Shown in pieces: positions 46,943 through 57,272 of a stretch of 64,000 bases of DNA. This stretch comes from Pseudomonadota bacterium (lineage in GTDB: Bacteria > Bdellovibrionota > UBA1018), in the NCBI GenBank assembly GCA_027485695.1, contig JAIXQO010000002.1, positions 666,006 through 730,005 on the forward strand, written 5' to 3'. Under the pieces are notes generated by a model. It saw only the letters and a program-made list of their open reading frames with translations. It had not been told where the DNA came from and searched no databases. How positions within the stretch are numbered: the stretch's first letter is position 1; every line of letters begins with the position of its first letter. The translations under genes and the position numbers were made by a program.

Positions 46943-48651
46943 ACCAGAAATCCCTTTTCATCCTGACGTCCCGGCAACCGTTGTCTTGGGTCCGCCAGGC
47001 GACTTAAACCATAACCCGCCAGCCGGTTTCGATAGTAATAAAGCAAGTTCATGTCCTCGGTCGTCATCCAGTTCTGGGACGTTCGCTTCAGAGCAGCGTT
47101 TCCGTGGAACGTACCGAGGTGTCGTAAACCGTCTTCGATGGCCTCTGCAAGCGTTCGATCACGCAATTCCGGCGAGAGATGAATTCGCCCTTCGCGCTCG
47201 AGGACTCGGAGTCGCTCGCGGACCTGATCACACTTCTCGAGAAATTTCTCCCACGTCAGCACCCGCTGAGCTGTGGAGAGACGAATGAATCGATAGAGAT
47301 CATGATCCGGGTAGGCATCGCGCAGCCCTTCGAAAAATGAAAACGCAACCCAATGCGAAGTGAGCGCGGTATTCTCCGCATGAAATCGCTCCACGAGCGT
47401 GTCGCCCAAATGCTCGGTATAAACACGGTCGCGTTGTTCATCGGAGGTCAGGTTCCCACCCGCCGAACTGAGCCACTTGACAGGATCAATCTTGAGTCCG
47501 TTTGCGCCGATGGATTCGCCATTCTCGTCTACGAAGTTTCCGAAGATATCGAGCGGCTTGCCCACGCGAATGGTCATCCCACTTTCAGCCTTGAAGAGCT
47601 GCCAGAAGAAATTCAGAACTTTTGAGAACTGCGAGGATTCGTCATCCGTGATGATAAATCGGTGCTTACCGGCTTCGGCCAGGTAATCCTCGATCAGCGA
47701 GCCGGCTTCGAGTACAAAGTGATAACTCATGACGAGCGGGACGACGTAAACGCGGGATTTCTTTTTACCTTCGAGCAAATTCTCGAGTTCCGCTTCAAGG
47801 CCCGTTCCCAATAGACCAAGTTTTAACTTACTCTCGATCGCCCCTGAACGCGAACGCCCGCCTCCCGGAAAAAAGATCGAGTGAACGCCTTCTTTTAGGA
47901 TGCGGGTGCTGTAGTTTTTGAGCAGCGTCTTGTAGAGCCGGCTACTTTTTTGCCGATCGACCGTATAAGCACCGAGGTTACCCATGAAAAAATTGAGCAC
48001 CGGATTCGAGAATAGATTCAATCCTGCGCCGTATGCGAACGGCGGGAGTCCCAGAAGGAAAATCACGTAGCCGATCAAGATGCTATCGATGTTACTCTGG
48101 TGCGTCGGTACGAGGAGAATCGTGCCTTTTTTGGAGAGCTTGCGAAGGTGCTCGATCTCACCCGTCAGATTCATGCGGTGTTGAACGTCTTCGGTCCATT
48201 TCCAGGGCAAAAGCGTGTTCACGCTCGCCGCATTAAGTAGAAAATTGAATCCGACCGGAACCGCCTTGGTCGCGAATTGATAAACGTCCTGACTAAAATG
48301 TCCGCCAATTTCCTCGACGTAGTGCCCGAGCACTTGTTTGAGCAATTCCTCGCGATTGGACTCCGAGGGCGCTTGCAAGAGCTGATGTTGGACTTGATTC
48401 CAAATCTGTCGATCTTTTTGCAGGCGACTCTTAGTAAAAAGACTGCGTTTCTCTCGCTTGAGCCGTTGCCGCTCCAAATAGAGTGCCGCCGTCAGTTCAT
48501 TCTCGATCGACGCGAGCGGAAAAGAGCTCGAAGTCTTCTGGATCACGTCACCTAAGATGCGCGCACGAATCGAATTAAAAACGATGAGCGGACTCTGCAT
48601 CGACACTTCTTCGAGTCGCAAATTGGAATCGCCGAATTCACCAGAACTCAT
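46939..48651 (-). CDS. Glycerol-3-phosphate acyltransferase (PlsB-like)
   Basis: HX4D motif VPTHQSNIDSILIGYVIF; FFPGGGRSRSGAIESKLKLGLLG. Confidence 0.85.
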   Translation of the reverse strand: MSSGEFGDSNLRLEEVSMQSPLIVFNSIRARILGDVIQKTSSSFPLASIENELTAALYLERQRLKREKRSLFTKSRLQKDRQIWNQVQHQLLQAPSESNREELLKQVLGHYVEEIGGHFSQDVYQFATKAVPVGFNFLLNAASVNTLLPWKWTEDVQHRMNLTGEIEHLRKLSKKGTILLVPTHQSNIDSILIGYVIFLLGLPPFAYGAGLNLFSNPVLNFFMGNLGAYTVDRQKSSRLYKTLLKNYSTRILKEGVHSIFFPGGGRSRSGAIESKLKLGLLGTGLEAELENLLEGKKKSRVYVVPLVMSYHFVLEAGSLIEDYLAEAGKHRFIITDDESSQFSKVLNFFWQLFKAESGMTIRVGKPLDIFGNFVDENGESIGANGLKIDPVKWLSSAGGNLTSDEQRDRVYTEHLGDTLVERFHAENTALTSHWVAFSFFEGLRDAYPDHDLYRFIRLSTAQRVLTWEKFLEKCDQVRERLRVLEREGRIHLSPELRDRTLAEAIEDGLRHLGTFHGNAALKRTSQNWMTTEDMNLLYYYRNRLAGYGLSRLADPRQRLPGRQDEKGFLV

Positions 48652-49307
48652 GATTTCCTCTCCGTCGGCAGGAAGATGCCTAAGTTGCCTTTTTTGACTG
48701 CGATGCGGACTTGCTCTTCGCTCACCCGATTACTGAGACCGCCGGAACCGGCTTTTATCACGCCTTTTTCCGGAGGATAACGAAGTCCCGTCACGTCGTC
48801 GAAGCTCACTTGCTGCGTGCCTAACGGAAAAAGCGAAATGAGCGTGCGGACCGCGAATCTGCCTTCGAATACTTTACCGGGCCCCAGGTAAACGACTTGC
48901 GTCTCAGGTCCTTGGCTTTCAATTGACCGAAAAAATTCCGCGTACTTAGCGCATTCCAAGTGATTCGAAAGCTCGTGGTCAGACCGCCCACCTTGAAATC
49001 CGATGAGTACCACGACGTCCATCTCCACGGACCGCACGAAATCGAGCGCGACGCAAAGATCGCTTTGGTCTTTCTCGCGGCGAAGCCGAAGGAGTTTCGA
49101 CTCCGGGTAGTCCGGCATTTCGCCGTAACTATCCCAATCACCGATTCCGAAATCAAATGGCACGTTGGCTGCCTCGCAGTACTTCAGGCCGCCGTCGACC
49201 GCGATCACGCAAGTGAACGAACGTCTCTTCAGTACGCTCTTCAGCTCCGCGCTGCTCGTGAGAGGTCCAACCAAAAGCGCGGTTTTCGAGGCCGCCTTTT
49301 TCGTCAT
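48648..49307 (-). CDS. Thiamine diphosphokinase-like protein
   Basis: VIAVDGGLKYC, GDWDSYGEM, EKDQSDLCVALDF, IGFQGGRSDHELSNH. Confidence 0.8.
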   Translation of the reverse strand: MTKKAASKTALLVGPLTSSAELKSVLKRRSFTCVIAVDGGLKYCEAANVPFDFGIGDWDSYGEMPDYPESKLLRLRREKDQSDLCVALDFVRSVEMDVVVLIGFQGGRSDHELSNHLECAKYAEFFRSIESQGPETQVVYLGPGKVFEGRFAVRTLISLFPLGTQQVSFDDVTGLRYPPEKGVIKAGSGGLSNRVSEEQVRIAVKKGNLGIFLPTERKS

Positions 49308-52108
49308 TTGAGGGCCTGAAGCCTTTCGACTGCTTTTTTGAGGCTTTCGATCTTCTCAAGCGCTACACGTTCAGCGGCGCGCTCTTTTTCGATGAGTTCG
49401 GGCGGTGCTTTTTCAACGAACGAGGGTTTGGCAAGCTTGCCGCGCGAATGATTGAGATCGCTTTCGGCCTTAGCCATTTCTTTTTCAAGGCGTTTACGTT
49501 CTTCCTCGACGTCGACGAGTCCTTTGAGATCGATCCAGAGATCCACGGAGAACTCAGAGAGCGCGATGAGCGCGTCCGTATCTCCCGGAGCTGCGAGAGC
49601 TCCGAGCACTTCGATCGAAGTAAGCCTCGTCATCGACTTAAGGTCGGAATCGTTCGAGCGAACCACTTCGACGAACTCTTCGGAACCCGACTTGGCTTTC
49701 ACGCGCACGGCGAATTCTTTTTTAGGGCTCAGTTGATTCTCGCCGCGGAAGTTCCGAATCGCTTCGATGAAACGTTTCTGAATCCGTACTTGAGCTGCGG
49801 ATTTTTCCGAAAGCGAGAAATCCTCACCTTTCGGGAATTCTTGCAGCATGAGTGTGAGCACCGGAGGCGCGCCGTTCTTCTCGCGAAGTGGGAACTGGTG
49901 GGCCGAGATGCCTGGAAGCGACTGCCACAACTCTTCGGTCACGAACGGCATGATCGGATGAAGCGCCTTCAGGAAAGTCTCCAGCGAATAACGAAGCGTG
50001 TAGAGCGTCTCGAGTCTGAGCTCGCCGCCTTTGCGCAAATTCTGTTTCGAGAACTCGATGTACCAATCGCAGAACTCTAGCCAACCGAACTGATAAAGGC
50101 GGTTCGCCGCCTCATTCAGCTCGAAAGCTTCGAGCGCGCGATCGACCTCGCGTGCAGTCGCGTTGACTTCGCCTAAGATCCATCGGTTGATCGGATGTAA
50201 CTTTTTCTCGCGAGATTTCAGCCACTCGGTGACGCCTTCTTTTGGCATCGTGACGGCAGAACCTTCTTCGTTCCACTGGAGGTGGAAATACTTGGTCGCG
50301 TTCCAGATCTTGTTCGCAAACGCGCGATCACTCTCGACTCGGTCGACGGAGAGCTTGATATCCCGTCCCTGGCCCGCCATCGAGGCGAGCGTGAAACGCA
50401 ACGGATCGGCACCGTGCTGATCGATCACAGTGAGCGGATCGATGACATTGCCCTTAGACTTGGACATTTTCTCGCCTTTTTCATCGCGCACCATCGCATG
50501 GAGGTAAACGCGCTCGAATGGCACTTTGCCCATGAAATGAATGCCCATCATGATCATGCGGGCGACCCAGAAGAAAATAATGTCGAAACCGGTTTCCAGG
50601 ATCGAGGTCGGATAGAAGGTTTTGAGCGCCTGGGTTTGTTCCGGCCAGCCCATCGTCGAGAATGGCCAGAGCGCGGACGAGAACCAGGTATCGAGCACGT
50701 CTTCGTCCCGATTCGAAGCGTCTAAGCTGGTACCGCACGACGGACATTTCGACGGATCGTGGAGCGCCACTTCGATGTGCTCGCATTTCGGGCAGTGCCA
50801 GGCCGGGATTTGATGCCCCCACCAAAGCTGACGAGAAATGCACCAATCACGGATGTTGTTCATCCACTCGAAATACGTTTTCTCCCAAGCTTTGGGACGA
50901 AACTCGATTTTGCCGGTTTTTACGGCGTCGATCGCAGGATCCGCAAGCGGTTGGATTTTCACGAACCACTGCTTAGAGAGCAGCGGTTCCGCGACCGTTT
51001 CGCAACGTTGGCAGAGGCCGACTTTGTTGGCGTGGTCCTCGACTTTTACTAAGACGCCTGCGGCCTCGAGATCGGCCACGACTTTATCGCGTGCTTCCGC
51101 GAATTTGAGGTCCGCGTATGCTCCGCCTTCGCTCGTGATCTTGCCGTCTTTGCCCATGACGGAGATGAATGGGAGCTTGTGTTTGACGCCGAGGTCGTAG
51201 TCGTTGAAATCATGTGCCGGGGTAATCTTGAGAGCTCCGGTTCCAAACTCGCGGTCAACGTAGGCATCCACGATCACCGGGATCTTGCGCCCCATGAGCG
51301 GTAGGCGGGCTTCCTTGCCATGAAAAGCGGTGTAGCGCTCGTCTTCGGGATGAACTGCGATCGCCGTATCTCCGAGCATCGTTTCCGGACGAGTCGTAGC
51401 GATGACGACCGAGCCGATGACCTGTTCGCCATCAACGATCTCATAGCGGATGTTCCAGAGCTTGCCTTTGCGATCCGTCGGGATGACCTCAAGATCGGAG
51501 AGCGCCGTCTGACAGCGCGGACACCAGTTGATGATGCGTTCACCGCGGTAGATGAGGCCCTCTTTGTAAAGGCGAACGAATACTTCGCGAACCGCCTTGG
51601 AAAGGCCCTCGTCCATCGTAAAACGTTCACGCTTCCAGTCGAGAGAAGAACCAAGTCGCTTGAGTTGGTTGGAGATTTGACCGGCGTGATCCTCTTTCCA
51701 TTTCCAAGTGCGCTCAAGAAATTTCTCGCGCCCCAGATCATGGCGAGTGAGCGGACGACCCGTTGGGCCCTTGCCCTCTTTGGCGATCGCTTTTTCAACC
51801 TGCGTTTGTGTCGCGATCCCGGCGTGGTCTGTACCCGGAAGCCAGAGCGTGTTCGCGCCTTTCATCCGTTGCCAGCGAACCAAAATGTCCTGAATCGTGT
51901 TGGTGAGCGCATGCCCCATATGAAGCACGCCCGTCACGTTCGGTGGCGGAATCACCATGCTGAACGATTTCTGTCCAGGCAGGCTCTCGTCATATGAATC
52001 GAAACATCCGTTTTCGTTCCAAAACGCGTAGAGTTTTCCTTCGAACGTTTGAGGTTCGAAACTCTTCTCCAGGTTCGGGGTCGGCAACTGACGTGTTTCC
52101 TTAGGCAT
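49304..52108 (-). CDS. valS: Valyl-tRNA synthetase
   Basis: PPPNVTGVLHMGHALTNTIQDILVRW; KMSKSKGNVIDPL; C-terminal coiled-coil tail. Confidence 0.97.
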   Translation of the reverse strand: MPKETRQLPTPNLEKSFEPQTFEGKLYAFWNENGCFDSYDESLPGQKSFSMVIPPPNVTGVLHMGHALTNTIQDILVRWQRMKGANTLWLPGTDHAGIATQTQVEKAIAKEGKGPTGRPLTRHDLGREKFLERTWKWKEDHAGQISNQLKRLGSSLDWKRERFTMDEGLSKAVREVFVRLYKEGLIYRGERIINWCPRCQTALSDLEVIPTDRKGKLWNIRYEIVDGEQVIGSVVIATTRPETMLGDTAIAVHPEDERYTAFHGKEARLPLMGRKIPVIVDAYVDREFGTGALKITPAHDFNDYDLGVKHKLPFISVMGKDGKITSEGGAYADLKFAEARDKVVADLEAAGVLVKVEDHANKVGLCQRCETVAEPLLSKQWFVKIQPLADPAIDAVKTGKIEFRPKAWEKTYFEWMNNIRDWCISRQLWWGHQIPAWHCPKCEHIEVALHDPSKCPSCGTSLDASNRDEDVLDTWFSSALWPFSTMGWPEQTQALKTFYPTSILETGFDIIFFWVARMIMMGIHFMGKVPFERVYLHAMVRDEKGEKMSKSKGNVIDPLTVIDQHGADPLRFTLASMAGQGRDIKLSVDRVESDRAFANKIWNATKYFHLQWNEEGSAVTMPKEGVTEWLKSREKKLHPINRWILGEVNATAREVDRALEAFELNEAANRLYQFGWLEFCDWYIEFSKQNLRKGGELRLETLYTLRYSLETFLKALHPIMPFVTEELWQSLPGISAHQFPLREKNGAPPVLTLMLQEFPKGEDFSLSEKSAAQVRIQKRFIEAIRNFRGENQLSPKKEFAVRVKAKSGSEEFVEVVRSNDSDLKSMTRLTSIEVLGALAAPGDTDALIALSEFSVDLWIDLKGLVDVEEERKRLEKEMAKAESDLNHSRGKLAKPSFVEKAPPELIEKERAAERVALEKIESLKKAVERLQALK

Positions 52109-52224
52109 CGCTCTTCACTCTTCTTCGTCTTTTTGGTTTTTAATGTTGCTCCATCTAAAAAATATTTTTCGAGCGTTAGGGGAAACGAGCAATACGAGTT
52201 TCCCCGTCAGCCGAAGAATATTTT

Positions 52225-52716
52225 TTAGTGGTGGTGATGTCCGTCCGGGCCGTGTGCGTGGCCGTGAGCTTTTTCTTCGGCAGTCGCGTCGCGGACTCCA
52301 ATGATTTCCACAGAAAAATGAAGCGGAACGCCCGCAAGTGGGTGGTTCCCGTCCACTTGGATGGTGTCTTCTTTGACTGCTTCCACGCGGAAAATCAGAA
52401 CTTGGCCGCTTGGATGCTCAGCTTGAAATTGCATACCGACTTCGACGGGGCCGGTGCTATTGAACTGCTCTTTTTTTACTTCGAAGCGGAGCTCCGGGCT
52501 CAATTCGCCGTAACCATCTTCTGGCTGAACGACGACGTCTTTTTTAGCGCCTGGAGTCAGACCCTTGAGTGCGTTCTCAAGACCAGGAACGATCTGGCTG
52601 CCACCATGGAGATAAACTAACGGCTCATTTTCCGGAGATTCATCCAGGAGTTGGCCATCTGGGTTTTTCAGTTTGTAAGCGAGCGTTACGACTGAACCGT
52701 CTTGAATCATGATCAT
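52225..52716 (-). CDS. slyD: SlyD-type FKBP peptidyl-prolyl isomerase with His-rich tail
   Basis: GSVVTLAYKLKNPDGQLLDES, IVPGLENALKGLTPG, GNHPLAGVPLHFSVEI; C-term HGHAHGPDGHHHH. Confidence 0.9.
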   Translation of the reverse strand: MIMIQDGSVVTLAYKLKNPDGQLLDESPENEPLVYLHGGSQIVPGLENALKGLTPGAKKDVVVQPEDGYGELSPELRFEVKKEQFNSTGPVEVGMQFQAEHPSGQVLIFRVEAVKEDTIQVDGNHPLAGVPLHFSVEIIGVRDATAEEKAHGHAHGPDGHHHH

Positions 52717-52736
52717 GGGAATCTCCCTCTTTCTCT

Positions 52737-53738
52737 TTAAGCGCGTTTTTTGAAGACCAGCGCGCGCCAATCATTGAGGCGGCGGATCGTTTGAACCGGT
52801 TGTCCCAAGAGCGGCTCATACCGCCCCAGGATGTGGGATACGTCTTCCTCGACGAGGCCCGAAAGGAGTAATGTGCCGCCGGGTTTCAGCCGAGACACGA
52901 GCGCTGGTGCGAATTCCATCAGCACTGGACGTAAAATGTTGGCGATCACGAGATCATAAGGAGGATCGGATTCCGGGGTGAGCTCCTCTTGAAATTTCGG
53001 AAGGGTTGCTCCCGTCAATCCGTTCAATCGTGCGTTTTCAACTGCGTTCTCATTCGCAAGCGGGTCAATCTCGACGCCGATCGTATGAGCGCCTAGGATG
53101 GCCGCGCCAATCGCGAGAACCCCCGAGCCACTACCAAAATCGAGGACGCGAAAATTCGAACCTTGAACGAGATGAGAGGAGATCTCTTCAAGACAGAGGC
53201 GCGTCGTTTCATGATTGCCGGTTCCGAAGCCAGCACCTGGATTCAGGACGAGCTCTCGCTTGGTCCCCAAGTCACCGACGAACCGGTTCCACGGCGGACG
53301 AATCACCCAATGAGGCTCGATATCGATCCCCATAAAAGAAGCTTTCCACTGAGCATCCCAATCTTCCGGAATTTCTTTGAGAGGGTCAGAGGCCATACCC
53401 AATCCAGATTTCTTGAGAAGTTCGATCCCGCGACGGGCTGTCGACTCATCTGAAAAATACAGAACCCAGTCGGCGTTGGATTCTTTGATCCAATCGCGTT
53501 CGCGGGGCGCCAGCGCTGCATCCAGAGTAAACGATTCCGTCTCAAGACCACGCTCGAACGCTTCTTCGCTCAGCATCGTTCCTTCGTGGATACCGAGAAG
53601 ACCGAATCCCTCTACATCCGTCAGCTCCGCCCAAAGCATATCCGACAAACGCTCGCGTTCCGCGGGAGGCAAAATCCCCCCGCGATCGCGATGAAAAGAA
53701 AAACGAACTGTATAATAAAAATCGTCTTGATTGCTCAT
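52737..53738 (-). CDS. prmA: Ribosomal protein L11 methyltransferase
   Basis: NPGAGFGTGNHETTRLCLEEI, RVLDFGSGSGVLAIGAAILGAHTIGVEIDPLANENA, VIANILRPVLMEFAP. Confidence 0.93.
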   Translation of the reverse strand: MSNQDDFYYTVRFSFHRDRGGILPPAERERLSDMLWAELTDVEGFGLLGIHEGTMLSEEAFERGLETESFTLDAALAPRERDWIKESNADWVLYFSDESTARRGIELLKKSGLGMASDPLKEIPEDWDAQWKASFMGIDIEPHWVIRPPWNRFVGDLGTKRELVLNPGAGFGTGNHETTRLCLEEISSHLVQGSNFRVLDFGSGSGVLAIGAAILGAHTIGVEIDPLANENAVENARLNGLTGATLPKFQEELTPESDPPYDLVIANILRPVLMEFAPALVSRLKPGGTLLLSGLVEEDVSHILGRYEPLLGQPVQTIRRLNDWRALVFKKRA

Positions 53739-53762
53739 GACTTCACGATCGATTTAAGACGC

Positions 53763-56700
53763 TTAAGTAGCGTCCGAGCCGCTTCCGGAATCAGACGACG
53801 CTGCTGGGACTGAGGGAGCTGAGGTAGACTCGGAGACTCCTCCACTACCGGCGCCTTCGACGTTAACTCTGGGTTGGATGCCTCCACTGCCGCCACCGAC
53901 GACTGGTCCCCCACGGTCATTGCGCCCACGGAATCCCGATTGAAATCGATTCTTGCCGTGGCCACCCTTTTTCTGCTGGTTGCCAGCATTCTGGCCTCCC
54001 GCGTTTCTGCCGCCACGACTCCAGCGGTTTTGGCCACTACCACTCCCACCACCGCCGGCATTGCTTCCTCCGCCATTGGGATTTCGGCTTTTAAAGCCGC
54101 CGCCTCGATTGCTTCCACCCGCGTTACCGCCCTGGCGATAAAATGGATTTTCATTACTATTCTGCCCCATTCGAGCGATAGCGGCGTCTTGCATCGACTG
54201 CGCACGATGAAATGCCTGACGATCTTCTTCGGTCATGAAATCGTCTTCGTCCTGTTGAGGTGCCGAAACGCCGACCTGATTTTCCAAGTCGGGACTCTGA
54301 GAGGACACGGGACCGAAGGAGACCCGGTTGCCGATGGCATCTTCGTCATCGGGCAAATTTACTGCCGGTTGGGCAATGATGACCTGGGGTTGGTGACTTC
54401 CGGGTTCGATCACGACCGAACGATTTCGATCGTTGCGATTCCGATCATTGCGGTCATTCCGATTACGGTCATTCCGGTTTCGATTACGGTCTCCACGATC
54501 ATTGCGGTTCTCGTTGCGATCGCGACCTTCGCGGTTTTCGTTCTGATCGCGACCTTCGCGATTTTCATTCTGATCGCGGCCCTCACGGTTAGTGTCCCGG
54601 TTGTTATCGCGGCCCTCGCGATTCTCATCGCGATTGCGGTTCCTATTCCGATTGCGATTGCGGTCGCGTTTGCGGCCGCGATCGCCGGATTCACGATCCG
54701 TGCTCTCGCGAGCGCGGTCGAGGATCTGGTCGTCGGAACGGGTTTGAATGGATTTTTTCTCGTTCACGACTTCGAACTGCTCTGGGTGGTAGCTGGTCAC
54801 CGCTTGCAGATAGACTGTTTTGCGATAACGGCGTTCGAGCTGGTCGAGGCTTTCGCGCTCGTCGATCGCCAATTGGTCGATCACGTCCGGATGAGCTTGA
54901 ACCAGGATCTTGGTGATCTCGCGATCGATGCCCACACGTTCGATATCGCGGAGGATTTCATAAGCGACCGTCTGCTTACTCTTGATGAAACCATTACCTT
55001 CGCAGTGACTACAAGATTCACAAAGCGCGCGAACCATTGTGTCTCGAGTCCGCTTGCGGGTCATCTCGATGAGACCTAGCTCCGAGATTTTTAGGATCTG
55101 CGGACGTGCACGGTCTTTGCGAAGCTCATCTTCCAGCGCGCGGTACACGCGGAATTTGTTCTCCTCTTTTTCCATGTCGATGAGATCGATGATGATGATG
55201 CCACCGCAATTCCGCAGGCGCATTTGATAGGCGACTTCTTTGACAGCCTCTAAGTTGGTCTTGAGGATCGTGTCTTCCAAGCTTTTCTTGCCGACATAAC
55301 GACCGGTGTTGACGTCGATTGCAACCAGAGCTTCTGCCTGATCGACGACGATGTAACCGCCGCTTTTGAGCCAAACTTTGCGCTCAAGTCCACGTGCGAG
55401 TTCGTTTGAAATCGAATACGCATCGAAGATCGGAATGTCGCCCTGATAAAGTTCGATGTTTTCTTTCAGGCTCGGCATGAAGTGCGAAATGAACCGCACC
55501 ATATCGTTGTAGTGATAGCGGGAGTCGACAACGATCTTATCGATGTCCTCATTCACCCAGTCGCGAATCGCACGCAGGATCGGATTCAGATCTTCGTAAA
55601 CGAGCGCAGGAGCGCTTACGTTATTCGCCTTGCTACGGATGTCTTCCCAAAGCTGCGAAAGGTAATCGATGTCTTGCTTGATGCGTTTTTCACTCTGCTG
55701 CTTACCGCTGGCGGTAGCGGTGCGGACGATGAAACCAAGACCTTTAGGACGATAACTGTCCACGCACTCTCGGAGACGACGGCGTTCTTCATCGCGATCG
55801 ATTCGGCGAGATACCCCCACATGATCGATCGTCGGCATGCAAACCAGGTGACGACCTGGGAGAGAAATGTGACAAGTCAGGCGAGCGCCTTTAGTGGCGA
55901 TCGGGTCTTTGGCGATCTGGACGATGACTTCTTGTCCTTCTTTCAGAAGGTCTTGAATATTGACCTGCGGGCGTCCGGCGCGCGGCGAATTTTTCGACTT
56001 AATCCGGCGGTCACGACCACGTTGTTCGCGGAACTCGGGACGCTTGCCTTTTTCCACGGGCGTGATGATACGAGCTTGACCGCCCGTGCTCGGTTCGCCA
56101 TCTGCGGTGAATTGCGCGCGATCGCTGGCAACGTCACCGTTTTCGGAGACAATTGCGGAATAGTTTTCTGGGTAGCTCGGATCTTGACCGCCTTCGGTCT
56201 TAACGATGACCTCAGATTTTTGTTCACCATCGCGTCCACCCCGACGGTAGCGACCACGACCACCGCGACGTCCTCGGCGGAAACGACGGCGAGCGCCCTG
56301 GTCACCCTGCTCTTCGCCAGAATCGCTGTTAGCGTTGCCAGCCTCAGCGCCTTCTTCGATCGAATCGAGGCTTTCGACAGTGACCAAGATTTCGGCGCCA
56401 TCGTCACTCTCGCTGGACACGAATACTTCATCGCCGCTGCCATCAGCTTCACCCAAGTAGCTCGGGTCGCTTGCTTCTGGAGAGGCTAAATTCGCCGGCA
56501 ACTCATCTTCATCCGCGTCGTCGTCGGAGGACTCGGGTTCAGAGATCGTCTGACCACCTCCACGGGACTCATCGCGCAAGCTCATCGCCATCGGCGCAGA
56601 ATCTTCTTCTTCCTCTTCTTCTTCGTCGTCGGCGTTCTCTTCGTCTTCTTCGAAGTCACCTTCGTCGCCCTGAGCCTCTTCATCCATGTGTGAACGAGCC

Positions 56701-57128
56701 TCAAGATCGTCCGACTCCAATGCCTCGGGAGACGAAACTTCCATCGAGTCGGATTCAGAGGACGATTGCTCTTGGTCGGCGGCTAAATTTTGATCTTCCT
56801 CGGAGGAACGTTCGCCCTCTTCGGAACCGAGGTTTGCACTGGTTCCTGAAGCTTCCGCGACCGGAGCATCATCTCCCTCTTCGTCGGCCCAGATATCGGA
56901 ATGGACATAGACGTCATCCACGTAGAGGAATGCGGCTTTTTCGAGACCGATATCCACGAACGCGGCCTGCATTCCTGGGAGGACGCGGGTCACGCGGCCT
57001 TTATAGATATTTCCAACGATTCCCTTACCAGATGCTCGCTCAACGAGCAGTTCCTGAATTTCTCCGCCTTCCATAAGAGCGATACGAGTTTCAGGTAATG
57101 ATGCATTTACAATGAGTTCTGTCGACAT
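53763..57128 (-). CDS. RNase E/G family endoribonuclease with large low-complexity insertion and disordered C-terminus
   Basis: S1 part GKGIVGNIYKGRVTRVLPGMQAAFVDIGLEKAAFLYVDD; catalytic AEALVAIDVNTGRYVG, NCGGIIIIDLIDMEKEENK; Zn-link CESCSHCEGNG. Confidence 0.95.
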   Translation of the reverse strand: MSTELIVNASLPETRIALMEGGEIQELLVERASGKGIVGNIYKGRVTRVLPGMQAAFVDIGLEKAAFLYVDDVYVHSDIWADEEGDDAPVAEASGTSANLGSEEGERSSEEDQNLAADQEQSSSESDSMEVSSPEALESDDLEARSHMDEEAQGDEGDFEEDEENADDEEEEEEEDSAPMAMSLRDESRGGGQTISEPESSDDDADEDELPANLASPEASDPSYLGEADGSGDEVFVSSESDDGAEILVTVESLDSIEEGAEAGNANSDSGEEQGDQGARRRFRRGRRGGRGRYRRGGRDGEQKSEVIVKTEGGQDPSYPENYSAIVSENGDVASDRAQFTADGEPSTGGQARIITPVEKGKRPEFREQRGRDRRIKSKNSPRAGRPQVNIQDLLKEGQEVIVQIAKDPIATKGARLTCHISLPGRHLVCMPTIDHVGVSRRIDRDEERRRLRECVDSYRPKGLGFIVRTATASGKQQSEKRIKQDIDYLSQLWEDIRSKANNVSAPALVYEDLNPILRAIRDWVNEDIDKIVVDSRYHYNDMVRFISHFMPSLKENIELYQGDIPIFDAYSISNELARGLERKVWLKSGGYIVVDQAEALVAIDVNTGRYVGKKSLEDTILKTNLEAVKEVAYQMRLRNCGGIIIIDLIDMEKEENKFRVYRALEDELRKDRARPQILKISELGLIEMTRKRTRDTMVRALCESCSHCEGNGFIKSKQTVAYEILRDIERVGIDREITKILVQAHPDVIDQLAIDERESLDQLERRYRKTVYLQAVTSYHPEQFEVVNEKKSIQTRSDDQILDRARESTDRESGDRGRKRDRNRNRNRNRNRDENREGRDNNRDTNREGRDQNENREGRDQNENREGRDRNENRNDRGDRNRNRNDRNRNDRNDRNRNDRNRSVVIEPGSHQPQVIIAQPAVNLPDDEDAIGNRVSFGPVSSQSPDLENQVGVSAPQQDEDDFMTEEDRQAFHRAQSMQDAAIARMGQNSNENPFYRQGGNAGGSNRGGGFKSRNPNGGGSNAGGGGSGSGQNRWSRGGRNAGGQNAGNQQKKGGHGKNRFQSGFRGRNDRGGPVVGGGSGGIQPRVNVEGAGSGGVSESTSAPSVPAASSDSGSGSDAT

Positions 57129-57252
57129 GACATCCTCCGCGTGGATAATACGCGCACGTTGCAGAGGATAGCGGTTGTGAGAGTCAACCCGTAGAACGAC
57201 TCAAGAGAACAAAAAGCTAGCCCAAACGCTCCCGCAAATCATGCAGTAGCGC

Positions 57253-57272
57253 CAGGTCGGAATTCCGACCTG
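57253..57272. promoter_or_regulatory. Perfect 20-bp palindrome in the rne/deoC intergenic region
   Basis: CAGGTCGGAATTCCGACCTG. Confidence 0.5.

Noticed and set aside
53874-56489. Antisense ORFs of 401 and 335 aa, including hydrophobic-looking IAVLVAIATFAVF repeats
   Set aside because: Mirror images of the low-complexity RNase E coding sequence; no RBS or domain support.
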